Below are positions 52,349 through 61,617 of a DNA stretch of 64,000 nt, piece by piece. The DNA lies in the NCBI RefSeq assembly GCF_002088935.1, contig NZ_NCSS01000006.1:186001-250000 (forward strand), given 5' to 3'. Made by a program: the position numbers and the translations under genes. Under the pieces are notes generated by a model. That model ran no database searches and was not told the origin of the DNA. It saw nothing but the letters and a program-made list of their open reading frames with translations. The DNA comes from Henriciella litoralis (GTDB taxonomy: Bacteria > Pseudomonadota > Alphaproteobacteria > Caulobacterales > Hyphomonadaceae). Every line of letters starts with the position of its first letter. The first letter of the stretch is position 1.

Positions 52349-52389
52349 GATCGGGGATGTGACGTGGCGGGCCTGTCCGGTCAACCCTT

Positions 52390-53460
52390 TCAGAGCTGGC
52401 AGATCAGTCCGCGGTCTGGCGCGACCTCGCCTGCCGCCGAAGCTTGCCACGCCGCATCGATGGCCGCTTGGCCCGTCACGGTCTCAGGCGTCACGAAATT
52501 CCGCGAGACCGGATAGAAGGAGACCATGGCTTCGCGCGTCATCGCGCCGAGCTTCTCCGGGCCGAGGGCCTTGGCGCGCTCGGCCGCATAGGTCGGCACG
52601 AAGAAGAATTCCGGCTGCGGGCCTGCGAGCGTCCCAGATGGTGTGCGGTCAGCTTCCCAGTCGGTCATGCCGATCACCAGGCTGCGTTTCAGCGCGTCGC
52701 CGCAGGCATTGTGGACGGCGGCTGTCAGGGCAGGGCGGCCGACAAAGTCGACATAGGCTGCTGGGGCCTCAGGCGAGAGGCTGGACGCCTCATCATAGGT
52801 CTTCACGTCGGAATAAAGCCCAGCGCCCTTCACGAAGTCGACATTCGCAGGCGACGTCAGCCCGATCACCGTGACGCCCTGCCGGTGTAGCCCGTGCGCC
52901 GTCGCGAGGGCCGTCTTGGACGACGCGCTCGATATGATGACAGTCTTTGGCGGTGTTTTCCCGTTCATCAAACTGTCGACGATCATCCAGCCGGTCATGT
53001 AGAGCGGCCGGAACAGCATCTGCTCCGCTTCACGGTCAGCGACATAGATCGGGTCCGTGTCGGTGAAGATGTAGGTGTTATAGACCGGTGCGAGGGCTTG
53101 CCGGTGGGCGGCGCCATCACTGAAACCGGTTTTGCTGAGACGGGTCGGTTGAACGACAAGATGGCTGGAAATCGGGAAGTAGCCATAGACCCGGCGGCCC
53201 GGCTCAATCCCGTCGACATTCGACGTCTCAACCGTCGCAAAGCCCCAAACCGGGACGCGCCCATAGGACGGATTGCTTGCCGGGAAGAAGTCCCAATATT
53301 TCATCGGCTCGCCGCCAAACGCGGCGTACGTCACATTATTGGCCGTCAGCGCAAATGCATCGAGCTTCAGCCGAACCTCGCCCGAGCCAGCCTCGGCGTT
53401 TTCGGACACCCATTTCGTGTCGCGGATATTCGCTTTCGCCATCCAGTGCTGTTCGGCCAT
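52390..53460 (-). CDS. DUF2855 family protein
   Basis: A 356-aa soluble protein of the DUF2855 family, distant from medium-chain dehydrogenases/reductases. Typical segments are [55 protein letters not shown] and [18 protein letters not shown] with a Rossmann-like middle. No catalytic zinc site is evident. The function is not established. trmFO follows 41 bases downstream, so the genes may be co-transcribed. It is divergent from the PLP decarboxylase gene. Confidence 0.85.
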   Translation of the reverse strand: MAEQHWMAKANIRDTKWVSENAEAGSGEVRLKLDAFALTANNVTYAAFGGEPMKYWDFFPASNPSYGRVPVWGFATVETSNVDGIEPGRRVYGYFPISSHLVVQPTRLSKTGFSDGAAHRQALAPVYNTYIFTDTDPIYVADREAEQMLFRPLYMTGWMIVDSLMNGKTPPKTVIISSASSKTALATAHGLHRQGVTVIGLTSPANVDFVKGAGLYSDVKTYDEASSLSPEAPAAYVDFVGRPALTAAVHNACGDALKRSLVIGMTDWEADRTPSGTLAGPQPEFFFVPTYAAERAKALGPEKLGAMTREAMVSFYPVSRNFVTPETVTGQAAIDAAWQASAAGEVAPDRGLICQL

Positions 53461-53580
53461 CGGTCACTCTCCCTGTTTCGCGAAAGCCTACAGGAAGCGT
53501 GCAGACCCGCCTAGCGATACCCCGACGCCAACGCGCATGAGGGGCTGGATCGCTCGCACGCTTTCGCTAAGAGAGGGCCG

Positions 53581-55071
53581 ATGAAATCCGAAGACGACGC
53601 CAAACACCTGCCTCAAACCACGCTTGACCCAGGCGATTGGTCAGCCTTCCGCACGCGCGCCCACGCCATGCTGGACGCGGCCATCGACAAGATGGAGCGG
53701 GCAGGGGACGGCCCCGTCTGGACGCCTGTGGACGACGATCTGAAGCGGCAGCTGGCCACTGGCCTGCCCGTCAAAGGGCGCGGGGTAGACGCGGCGGATG
53801 ACGCGATCCGCTCACTGCTCCCGCACGGCGTCGGCAACACCCATCCGCGCTTTTTCGGCTGGGTCCACGGCTCCGGCACGCCTGCGAATCTCATTGCAGA
53901 CATCGCTGCTGCCGCACTCAACGCCAATGCAGGCGGACGCGACCACGCCGCCATCCAGGTTGAGCGCCAGCTCATCGGCTGGATGCGGGACCTGTTCAGC
54001 TTTCCGGAAACCGCCAACGGCCTTGTCACCACCGGCACATCCATGGCGACCATCAGCGCTCTCAAAGCCGCCCGTGCCCGCGCGACAGACCTCGCAGACC
54101 GAACATCCGGCATCGCGAACACCCGCCTCGTCGGGTACACCTCCGCTGAAGCCCATGCCTGCAATGCCCGCGCCTTCGACATGCTGGGCCTCGGCACGGA
54201 CGCCCTGCGGCGGATCCCGACAGACGACGCGTTCCGGATCGATACCGCCGCGCTTCAGACAGTCATCGACGCAGACCGCGCTGCCGGTCTCCAGCCTTTC
54301 GCCATCATCGGCACCGCCGGTACCGTCAACACCGGCGCGATCGATGACCTCCCGGCGCTTGCTGCCATCGCCGCGCGCGAAAACATCTGGTTTCACATCG
54401 ATGGGGCGTTCGCGGCCAGCGGCATCATGAGCGACAGGCTGCGCCCCAAACTCGCGGGGATAGAGCTCGCAGACTCCATCGCCTTCGACTTCCACAAATG
54501 GTGCCACGTCAATTACGATGCCGGCTTTGTCCTTGTCCGCGAGGGCGACTGGCTACGAAGCGCCTTCACGACCCGGCCCGACTATCTTCAGCCCAAACAA
54601 CGCGGCCTCGCGGCAGGTGAACCCTGGCCGGTCGAGTTCGGACCTGAGCTTTCACGCGGCTTTCGCGCGCTGAAAGTCTGGGCGCATTTCCAGGAGTTCG
54701 GCACCAAACGCCTCGGCGCATCAATCTCCGCCAATTGCGACCTCATCGAACAGCTTGCCGCCCTTGTCGATGCAGACCCGCTCTTGCAACGCCTTGCGCC
54801 TGTCCAAACCAGCATCTGCTGCTTCCGCTACCAGCCCCACGATATCGACCCAGCCCATCTCGACGCCATAAACGATGAGATCGTCATCCGCCTGCAGGAG
54901 ACGGGTATCGCGGCGCCCTCAACAACCTGGCTGAACGGAAAGCTCGCTATCCGCGTGAACATCACCAATCATCGCACCCGGCCGAGCGACCTCACTGTCC
55001 TGATCGACGCGATCCACGCGCTCGCGCCCAAGGCCATCGCCGACGTGACCGGCCGCCTCGAAAGCGAATAG
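53581..55071 (+). CDS. PLP-dependent amino acid decarboxylase (group II)
   Basis: A 496-aa fold-type I enzyme of the aromatic-L-amino-acid/glutamate decarboxylase group. The PLP lysine is K306 in AFDFHKWCHVNYDAG. Upstream are VTTGTSMATISALKAARARA, the ring-stacking His in SAEAHACNARAF, and IIGTAGTVNTGAIDDLPALA, with the PLP-nitrogen-binding Asp in FHIDGAFAASG. The substrate may be an aromatic amino acid but is not proven. pmbA follows 71 bases later on the same strand. Confidence 0.92.
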   Translation: MKSEDDAKHLPQTTLDPGDWSAFRTRAHAMLDAAIDKMERAGDGPVWTPVDDDLKRQLATGLPVKGRGVDAADDAIRSLLPHGVGNTHPRFFGWVHGSGTPANLIADIAAAALNANAGGRDHAAIQVERQLIGWMRDLFSFPETANGLVTTGTSMATISALKAARARATDLADRTSGIANTRLVGYTSAEAHACNARAFDMLGLGTDALRRIPTDDAFRIDTAALQTVIDADRAAGLQPFAIIGTAGTVNTGAIDDLPALAAIAARENIWFHIDGAFAASGIMSDRLRPKLAGIELADSIAFDFHKWCHVNYDAGFVLVREGDWLRSAFTTRPDYLQPKQRGLAAGEPWPVEFGPELSRGFRALKVWAHFQEFGTKRLGASISANCDLIEQLAALVDADPLLQRLAPVQTSICCFRYQPHDIDPAHLDAINDEIVIRLQETGIAAPSTTWLNGKLAIRVNITNHRTRPSDLTVLIDAIHALAPKAIADVTGRLESE

Positions 55072-55142
55072 CTGCCCTGATCCCTGCAAAACAGGCGCTG
55101 AGCCCGTTGCCGCCTCGTGGCCTTGCGTCTACTTGCTAGAGA

Positions 55143-56492
55143 ATGACATCAAGTTTCAAAACACCGCCGCCCGACATCCTCGACAAGCTGATCGACAATT
55201 GCCTGAAGGCAGGCGCCAGCGCTGCAGATTGCAGCCTTGGCATCTCCGAAGGCGTCAGTGTCGATGTGCGCGGTGGAACGCTCGAAAATGTTGAGCGCAG
55301 CGAATCGCAAGGCGTCTCTCTCCGCGTTCTCTTCGGCCGTCGCCAGGCGCATGTCTCCGGCTCTGATCTTTCAGACGATGCGCTGAAAACCATGGCCGAA
55401 CGCTGCGTCGCCATGGCCCGCGCCGTGCCCGAAGACAAATATGCGGGCCTCGCTGACCCGGACCTGCTCGCAAAAGACCCACCCGCCCTCGACCTTGAAG
55501 GCGACGGCGAAATCGCGCTCGAACGCCTCGAGGCTGACGCCATCGAAGCCGAGAAAGCCGCGCTTGCTGTCTCTGGCGTCAAAACCGTCTCGGCTTGCGG
55601 CAATGGCTGGAGCCGGTCGGAGCGATGGGTCGCGGCCAGCAATGGTTTCAGCTCATATCTCTCCGGCGGATCGACAGGCCTCGGTCTCGCTGCGGTCGCT
55701 GAACGCGATGGCGCCATGGAACGCGACTATGACAGTTGGAACGTCCGCAAGATGGCCGACATGCCATCGCCCGGCGAGATCGGCCGAACAGCCGGTGAGC
55801 GCGCCGTGGCTCGTCTCGGCCCCCGCAAGGTGAAGACCCAGAAAGCCAGCGTCATCTATGATCGGCGCGTCTCGTCCAGCCTGCTCAGCGCCTTCCTGTC
55901 AGCTATATCCGGCCCGTCCGTCGCACGCGGCGTCAGCTTCCTGAAAGACCGTCTCAATGAGAAAGTCTTCGCTGACGGCATCAATATCGTCGATGACCCG
56001 TTCCTCGAAAAGGCGCTCGGCTGCCGCAACCATGATGGCGAGGGCCTGCCGGTCGAACGCAAACTGCTGATCGATGATGGCGAGCTTACGCGCTGGCTGC
56101 TGAACACGGCATCGGCCAGCCAGCTCGGCCTAAAGCCCAACGGATTTGCCAGCGGCGGCTTCGGCAATCCGCCCGGCGTCGGCACATCGAACACACATAT
56201 TGAAGCGGGCACCCAGTCGCCTGAAGACATGATGCGCGCAGCAGGCAAGGGCCTCCTCGTCACGGATATGTTCGGCCCGTCGATCAACCCCAATACGGGC
56301 GACTATTCGGTCGGTGTGGCTGGCTTCTGGTTCGAGAACGGCGAGATCCAGTACCCAGTCTCAGAGGTCACGATTGCCGGAGACCTCCCATCCATCTTCG
56401 CACGCCTCGTTCCAGCGAGTGATCTTGAGTTTCGCGGCCGCATGAACGCGCCGAGCCTTCTGGTTGAGGATATGTCGATTGCGGGAAACTGA
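55143..56492 (+). CDS. pmbA: PmbA/TldE-type metallopeptidase subunit
   Basis: A 449-aa member of the TldD/PmbA family. Segments include GVSVDVRGGTLENVERSESQ near the start, SSLLSAFLSAISGPSVARG, LVTDMFGPSINPNTGDYSVG and IQYPVSEVTIAGDLPSIFAR. The zinc-binding HExxxH of TldD is absent, so this is the TldE/PmbA half, which acts with TldD to process peptides such as microcin precursors or antitoxins. tldD is not in the window. The 3' end overlaps the next gene by about 29 bases. Confidence 0.93.
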   Translation: MTSSFKTPPPDILDKLIDNCLKAGASAADCSLGISEGVSVDVRGGTLENVERSESQGVSLRVLFGRRQAHVSGSDLSDDALKTMAERCVAMARAVPEDKYAGLADPDLLAKDPPALDLEGDGEIALERLEADAIEAEKAALAVSGVKTVSACGNGWSRSERWVAASNGFSSYLSGGSTGLGLAAVAERDGAMERDYDSWNVRKMADMPSPGEIGRTAGERAVARLGPRKVKTQKASVIYDRRVSSSLLSAFLSAISGPSVARGVSFLKDRLNEKVFADGINIVDDPFLEKALGCRNHDGEGLPVERKLLIDDGELTRWLLNTASASQLGLKPNGFASGGFGNPPGVGTSNTHIEAGTQSPEDMMRAAGKGLLVTDMFGPSINPNTGDYSVGVAGFWFENGEIQYPVSEVTIAGDLPSIFARLVPASDLEFRGRMNAPSLLVEDMSIAGN

Positions 56493-57597
56493 GCCTGACT
56501 TCAGCGACGATCTGCGTCTGCTAAAAGACGCGGCGATTGAAGCCGGAAGCCGGGCGCTTGCCTATTTTGAGCGTGGCCAGGTGCCGTCCTGGGAGAAATA
56601 TCCCGGCCACCCGGTCACAGAGGCAGACCTCGCCGTCAACAACATGCTGCAAGAGCGGTTGATGTCGGCCCGGCCAGACTATGGCTGGTTGTCAGAAGAG
56701 ACGGCCGTCACACGTCGAACGCAACTCAAGGATACGGTCTGGTGCATCGATCCGATTGATGGCACGCGCGCCTTCATGAGCGGCGAACCCTATTGGGCGA
56801 TCGGCGTCTCGCTCATCCAGAACGGACAAGCCGTGTGCGGCGTGGTCCATGCACCTGCGCTTGGGGAAACCTATGTGGCGGAGACGGGTAAAGGCGCCTG
56901 GCTGAATGGTCAGCGCATCTTTACGAGCAACCGTGACGAGGAAGATGGCTGCCGCATGATTGCGTCGGAATCGATGCTCACCCATCCGGCCTGGAAAGTC
57001 CCATGGCCACGTCTTGAGCTTGCCCGGCCAAAGCCGAACGCGACGCTCCTGCGTATGTGCTGGGTCGCAGCCGGGGGCTGGGATGCCACGCTCGCGCTCT
57101 GGCGCAAATCCGATTGGGATCTTGCCGCCGGCAGTATCATTGTGAGCGAGGCGGGCGGTATCGCCTCGACACATCTCGGCGAACCCTTCATCTTCAATCG
57201 CAGCGAGCCCGCGCAGAGAAGCCTCATTGCGGCTGGAAAGCAGTTGCATCCTCTGTTAGTGGAGCGCGTAAAAGGGGTCAGACTGCCCGATCCAAACTGG
57301 ACGGTCAGGCCCTATGAAAAAACGAATGTAACGGAGCCCAAACCAATGGCCGATATGCCAGACTCAAAACAGCTGCTTCATCTCGTCATCGGTGGTGAGC
57401 TGAAGAATGTAAGCGGCGTGGAATTCGAAGACCTGTCCAAGATTGATTTCATCGGCGCTTTCCCGAATTACAAGGCGGCCTATGACGCCTGGAAATCTGC
57501 CGCCCAAAGCACGGTCGATAATGCCGAGATGCGGTATTTCATCCTGCATGCGCACAAGCTGCTAGACCCTGAAACAGGTTCGCACCATCACGTCTAA
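56464..57597 (+). CDS. Inositol monophosphatase-family protein fused to DUF4170
   Basis: A 377-aa frame with two parts. Residues about 12-275 are an inositol monophosphatase/CysQ-type phosphatase with the metal motif DPIDGTRAFMSGEP and the second motif WDLAAGSIIVSEAGG. Residues about 295-377 (MADMPDSKQLLHLVIGGELK ... ILHAHKLLDPETGSHHHV) are a DUF4170 domain, which I know as a separate small gene beside such phosphatases in alphaproteobacteria. The start must be a TTG (56464 or 56479) inside pmbA. The DUF4170 part has its own ATG at 57346 with GGAG ten bases upstream, so it might also be made alone. Confidence 0.85.
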   Translation: MRICRLRETEPDFSDDLRLLKDAAIEAGSRALAYFERGQVPSWEKYPGHPVTEADLAVNNMLQERLMSARPDYGWLSEETAVTRRTQLKDTVWCIDPIDGTRAFMSGEPYWAIGVSLIQNGQAVCGVVHAPALGETYVAETGKGAWLNGQRIFTSNRDEEDGCRMIASESMLTHPAWKVPWPRLELARPKPNATLLRMCWVAAGGWDATLALWRKSDWDLAAGSIIVSEAGGIASTHLGEPFIFNRSEPAQRSLIAAGKQLHPLLVERVKGVRLPDPNWTVRPYEKTNVTEPKPMADMPDSKQLLHLVIGGELKNVSGVEFEDLSKIDFIGAFPNYKAAYDAWKSAAQSTVDNAEMRYFILHAHKLLDPETGSHHHV

Positions 57598-57742
57598 CGC
57601 GTCTAAAAAGCACGGCAGGACACGTAGCCTGCTGCGGCTGGTCCGCGAGCGTTTCCGGCCGCATTGGGGCCACTTTGCCATCGGTACGGCTTGCGCGGCA
57701 ATCACGGCGATTGCCGCAGCCTCCTATGGCTATCTGCTGAAG
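57566..57742 (+). other. In-frame upstream extension of the MsbA-like ABC transporter
   Basis: From the stop at 57563 the exporter frame is open for 59 codons before its first ATG. The translation looks like a genuine exporter N-terminus: a basic stretch (SLLRLVRERFRPHWGHFAIG) followed by a hydrophobic helix (TACAAITAIAAASYGYLL). No ATG, GTG or TTG occurs in this stretch. Candidate unusual starts are CTG 57569 and ATC 57587. Confidence 0.6.
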
Positions 57743-59359
57743 ATGGTTGTCGAAGGGCTTGAAAAGCTCGCCGGCCCGACCGAGACCAGCGTGCCCGTCA
57801 CGCTCTGGGTTCTGATTTGTGTGATTGGCCTGGCGGCCATTATCCGCTCGGTCTCGCTCTATGGCATGACGCTGGCCAACAATACGGGCGTTCAGCGCGC
57901 AATCGTCGACATTCAGGCCGACCAGTTTGCCTCGCTGACCGAAGGCGATTTCGCTCGCCTGTCTGGCGACAAATCAGGCGGGTTTGTCTCGCGCTTCATC
58001 AATGATGTGAATGCGATGCGCGATGCGGGCCTGCGCCTCGCCAACAATCTCACCAAGGGTGTGCTCACCGTCATCGGTGTCTTCATCACCATGCTCTTCA
58101 TGGACTGGATGTTGACGCTGGTTCTGCTCGTGATCTACCCAATCGCTTTCGGGCCGGTCATTGGCCTTGGCAACCGGGTGCGCAAACGTTCCAAACAGGC
58201 GCAGAAGCAGATCGGTGAAGTCGCATCGCTTCTGTCTGAAAGCTTCCAGTCCGCACGCGTCGTGAAGGCCTATGGGCTTGAAGAGTATCAGCAGGCGAGG
58301 GCGAAGAAGAGCTTCGTGGAACGCTCACGGCTGTTCCTTAAAGTGCTGACGGACAGGGCGGCGGTCGATCCGATCCTCGAGATTACGGGTGGGCTGGCAC
58401 TGGTCGGGATTCTTGCGCTCACTGCGTGGCGCATCGCGCAGGGCGACACCTCGCTCGGAAACTTTGTGGGTGTGATCGGTGCCGTTGCCGTTGCCGCGCC
58501 TGAGCTTCGCGCGCTTGGCACCCTGAATGCCGTCGCACAGGAAGGCGGTGCCGCCGCTGACCGCGTGTTCGAAATCCTGGATGCGGAACCTTCAACGCCG
58601 GATCGTACAGATGCACGAGAGCTGGTGTCTCCACGTGGATCGCTTGATTTTCGCGATGTGCACTTTGTCTATCCAGATGGTTCGCCAGCTTTGAAGGGGC
58701 TTAGCTTCTCGGTCAATCCGGGTGAAACGGTTGCGCTAGTCGGGCCATCCGGGGCTGGAAAATCAACTATATTCAATCTCTTGCTGCGACTTTATGATCC
58801 TCTGTCAGGGGCCGTACTTCTGGACGGCAATGATGTGCGGACCTTCACCGGCGCAAGCCTCAGGCGGGCCTCTGCGCTCGTCGCCCAGGAAGCGCTTCTC
58901 TTCGATGATACGATTGCGGCCAACATTGCGCTTGGCAGGGTTGGAGCCAGGCGGGACGACATCAAGGCCGCCGCCAAGGCCGCGAATGCCCATGACTTTA
59001 TCCTGTCGCTTCCGGGGGGCTATGAAGCGCCGTGCGGTGAGATGGGGCGCAACCTGTCCGGCGGCCAACGCCAGAGAATAGCGCTCGCCCGTGCTATCCT
59101 CCGTCAGGCGCCCATACTGTTGCTCGACGAGGCGACATCGGCGCTCGATGCTGAAAGTGAAGCGAAGGTTCAGGCTGCGCTCGCTGAATTTGCGCAGGAC
59201 CGTACAACGCTCGTCATCGCGCACCGCCTCTCCACCGTCCGCGCGGCGGACAGGATCATCGTGATCGAAGATGGCGAGGTCGTGGAAGAGGGCACCCATA
59301 GCCAGCTGATGGCCGCGCAGGGCGCCTACAAGAAGCTCGTCGAGCTGCAACTGAGCTAG
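57743..59359 (+). CDS. MsbA-like ABC exporter, ATP-binding and permease
   Basis: Half-transporter of the lipid A/multidrug exporter type; 538 aa from the first ATG. The membrane domain spans to about residue 290. The ATPase domain carries Walker A GPSGAGKSTIFNLLL, the signature LSGGQRQRIALARA, Walker B ILLLDEATSALD and the switch His in VIAHRLSTV. From this ATG the protein lacks the first membrane helix and elbow of the family; these are encoded in frame just upstream (57566-57742) where no normal start codon exists. It probably flips lipids or exports a hydrophobic compound and works as a homodimer. Confidence 0.9.
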   Translation: MVVEGLEKLAGPTETSVPVTLWVLICVIGLAAIIRSVSLYGMTLANNTGVQRAIVDIQADQFASLTEGDFARLSGDKSGGFVSRFINDVNAMRDAGLRLANNLTKGVLTVIGVFITMLFMDWMLTLVLLVIYPIAFGPVIGLGNRVRKRSKQAQKQIGEVASLLSESFQSARVVKAYGLEEYQQARAKKSFVERSRLFLKVLTDRAAVDPILEITGGLALVGILALTAWRIAQGDTSLGNFVGVIGAVAVAAPELRALGTLNAVAQEGGAAADRVFEILDAEPSTPDRTDARELVSPRGSLDFRDVHFVYPDGSPALKGLSFSVNPGETVALVGPSGAGKSTIFNLLLRLYDPLSGAVLLDGNDVRTFTGASLRRASALVAQEALLFDDTIAANIALGRVGARRDDIKAAAKAANAHDFILSLPGGYEAPCGEMGRNLSGGQRQRIALARAILRQAPILLLDEATSALDAESEAKVQAALAEFAQDRTTLVIAHRLSTVRAADRIIVIEDGEVVEEGTHSQLMAAQGAYKKLVELQLS

Positions 59360-59434
59360 TGGGCTCTGGCGCTGGGGTCTGTCGGAAACAAGGTTCTTAT
59401 CCGCCCCCCGCGATCCTGTGGTTCAATCTTCGCC

Positions 59435-59803
59435 ATGACCCGCGAATGGATCCTGCAAACCCTGGAAGAGCTGCGCGTCTGGTGCTGGCCCATCTTCCTG
59501 TGGGATCTGATGCGTATCCGCGCATGGCTCAACGCCAATCCGAACGAGACCGAAGAAATCTTGATGTTCGAAGTCCTGTCGAATGGCCGGATCATCATGA
59601 CCAACCATCTTAAAGCGGATCGGCCAGACCCGGCGGACTGGGCGCACTACGCTCCGCGGGCGCCGTGGGAAAAGCTGGCTGTGGATGCGTGCCTGATGAT
59701 TTGGGGCGTGCCCGCCGCATGCGAAGACAGTACGGATCGTGTTACGTCGGTTTTTCCGCTCGCAAACCTTTGTGTCGCCCAGCCCTTCTTCGACACGGGT
59801 TAG
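59435..59803 (+). CDS. Small hypothetical protein
   Basis: A 122-aa protein starting MTREWILQTLEELRVWCWPI. It is Trp-rich near the N-terminus (WPIFLWDLMRIRAWL) and lacks a clear signal peptide or transmembrane segment. ILMFEVLSNGRIIMTNHLKA and WEKLAVDACLMIWGVPAACE form the rest. I recognise no family. It follows the ABC exporter by 75 bases and converges with the FrnE-like gene. Confidence 0.65.
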   Translation: MTREWILQTLEELRVWCWPIFLWDLMRIRAWLNANPNETEEILMFEVLSNGRIIMTNHLKADRPDPADWAHYAPRAPWEKLAVDACLMIWGVPAACEDSTDRVTSVFPLANLCVAQPFFDTG

Positions 59804-59830
59804 CGCTTAGTCCCAATCAGATTTCAGCTC

Positions 59831-59866
59831 ACCTGCCGCCCATCCGCCGATGGTGCGGCCGCAGGT
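59831..59866. terminator. Hairpin between convergent genes (weak terminator candidate)
   Basis: ACCTGC pairs with GCAGGT at the base and CCATC with GATGG near the loop, with internal mismatches. It lies between the hypothetical gene and the convergent FrnE-like gene. No U-run follows on either strand, so termination is only a possibility. Confidence 0.35.
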
Positions 59867-59872
59867 GCTGGC

Positions 59873-60541
59873 TTATCCGTAAGAGCGTTGCTGGGGCAGT
59901 TGCGCCGCGGAGGCTGTCAGGAATTTTGCGAGCTTCTCAGAGCTTTCGGCGCCCTGAACAGCAATACGGCGCATCGCAATATAGGTCGGCACGCCGCTCA
60001 CCCCCATCTCGCGGAACGTGTCGGCTTCCTTGCGGGTCTCCTCAACATCCGCGCCGCTTGCGAGCAGCTTTGCGATGATGTCGCGCTCAAGTCCGATCTC
60101 TGCGCCGATATCAGCCAGCACGTCATGATCGCCAATATCCCGGATGTCATGGAAATAGGCCCGGAACAGCGCTTCCTTGGCTTCGGCACCTTTGCCCTGG
60201 CCTTGGGCCCAGCGAACGAGGCGATGCGCGTCAAAGCTATTGGGGCGATGTTTGAGGTCTTGGAACCGGAAAGGAATGTTTTCAGCTTCGCCATACTCGA
60301 TCAGCACCTGGCGCATTGATGCCCAGCGGCTGTCTTCGGTCTCGGGGCCAAACTTGCTGGCCATGTAATCGCGATAATTCACGCCGCCCTCAGGAATGGT
60401 CGGGTCCAGCTCAAATGGGCGGAACAGCAATTCGACGTCCAGCTCAGGCACCAGCGCGATCGCGCCCTGAATGCGCCGCAAGCCGAGCCAGCACCAGGGG
60501 CAGACGAGGTCCGATACCATTTCGATGGTGAGTTTAGTCAT
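59873..60541 (-). CDS. DsbA-family oxidoreductase (FrnE-like)
   Basis: A 222-aa cytoplasmic thiol oxidoreductase of the FrnE/DsbA type. The active site is CPWC in MVSDLVCPWCWLGLRR, and the cis-Pro region is MGVSGVPTYIAMRRIAVQGA. A helical insert lies between them (NSFDAHRLVRWAQGQGKGAE), as in FrnE. No signal peptide is present, which fits this subgroup and not periplasmic DsbA. It may protect against oxidative stress or isomerise disulfides. It is downstream of ubiA on the same strand with a ~70-base gap. Confidence 0.9.
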   Translation of the reverse strand: MTKLTIEMVSDLVCPWCWLGLRRIQGAIALVPELDVELLFRPFELDPTIPEGGVNYRDYMASKFGPETEDSRWASMRQVLIEYGEAENIPFRFQDLKHRPNSFDAHRLVRWAQGQGKGAEAKEALFRAYFHDIRDIGDHDVLADIGAEIGLERDIIAKLLASGADVEETRKEADTFREMGVSGVPTYIAMRRIAVQGAESSEKLAKFLTASAAQLPQQRSYG

Positions 60542-60610
60542 GGGTCGCGCTCCTTGGTTTCCACCAATCTGATCGGCGCGCGCCCGGAATTCAAGGCAGG
60601 AAAGGAGGAG

Positions 60611-61591
60611 CTAGACGATTGCTGCGATGGTAAATCCGAACAGAAGGATCAGCGCCGCCCAGGCATTCGACTTGAAAACCTTGAGGGCATTCGCCTCATC
60701 GCGATTGACCATATAAACCTGCCAGACCGCATGAGCGAGGAAGCCGATAACGGTCAGCGCCCCAAGGCGCGGCGCGCTATTGGCTGCACTCGCCGCCGCA
60801 AAGAAGGCCGCTGCTGTGAGGTAAAAACAGAACGCGCCGAGCACTGCCTTGTCGCCCATCAGGCGTGCGGAGGACTTAACGCCAATCAGCGCATCGTCTT
60901 CCTTGTCCTGCAGCGCGTAGATCGTGTCATAGCCGACGGTCCAGGCGGCAAAGCCGAGATAGAGGAGGACGGTGCCCATCGAGACGTGCGTCGCCATGGC
61001 AGCCGCCACTAGAACGCCCCAGTTGATCGTGAAACCAAGCCAGGCCTGAGGCCACCACGTTACCCGTTTCATGAAAGGGTAGGCCACAATCAGCGGCAGG
61101 GCGAGCAGGGCCACCACCTTCGCGTCGGTCGGCAGACACAGCCATGCGATGAAGCCGACGGCAACTTGCAGCGCCAGAAAGATGTAGGCGTTGCGAACAC
61201 TCACCTGACCAGACGGCAGGGGTCGGTTAGCGGTCCGATCGACCGCGGCGTCGAAGTCTTTGTCGGTAATATCGTTCCACGTGCAGGCCGCCCCGCGCAT
61301 AGTGACAGCACCAATCGCAATGAGGAGGTCCCACCAGATATCGATCCAGAAGAACCCGGTGGCGATTCGTGTATAGGCGAGCGCTGCCATCGCCGGCAGC
61401 ATGACAAGCCAGGTCCCTATCGGGCGGTCGAGCCGCGCGAGCGCCGCATAGGGCCGCAACGTGTCCGGCAGAGACGTCAGCCAGCCCGGCAGCGCACTAT
61501 CGGCAGGGGCTGATGAGCTCGCGTCACTATGCTCAACGAACTCGGCTTCGATCGGTTCTTCAGGTCCGTGCTCTGTCTTTGTATCAGTCAT
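60611..61591 (-). CDS. ubiA: 4-hydroxybenzoate polyprenyltransferase
   Basis: A 326-aa inner-membrane prenyltransferase in ubiquinone synthesis, joining 4-hydroxybenzoate to the polyprenyl chain. A polar ~45-residue N-terminus precedes the membrane domain. The first Asp-rich motif is CTWNDITDKDFDAAVDRT, followed by NRPLPSGQVSV; the second is YALQDKEDDALIGVKSSA. About 8-9 helices are predicted. It is downstream of the aldehyde dehydrogenase on the same strand. Confidence 0.95.
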   Translation of the reverse strand: MTDTKTEHGPEEPIEAEFVEHSDASSSAPADSALPGWLTSLPDTLRPYAALARLDRPIGTWLVMLPAMAALAYTRIATGFFWIDIWWDLLIAIGAVTMRGAACTWNDITDKDFDAAVDRTANRPLPSGQVSVRNAYIFLALQVAVGFIAWLCLPTDAKVVALLALPLIVAYPFMKRVTWWPQAWLGFTINWGVLVAAAMATHVSMGTVLLYLGFAAWTVGYDTIYALQDKEDDALIGVKSSARLMGDKAVLGAFCFYLTAAAFFAAASAANSAPRLGALTVIGFLAHAVWQVYMVNRDEANALKVFKSNAWAALILLFGFTIAAIV

Positions 61592-61617
61592 GCCGCCCGT
61601 ATAACCAAGTTTTGGGG

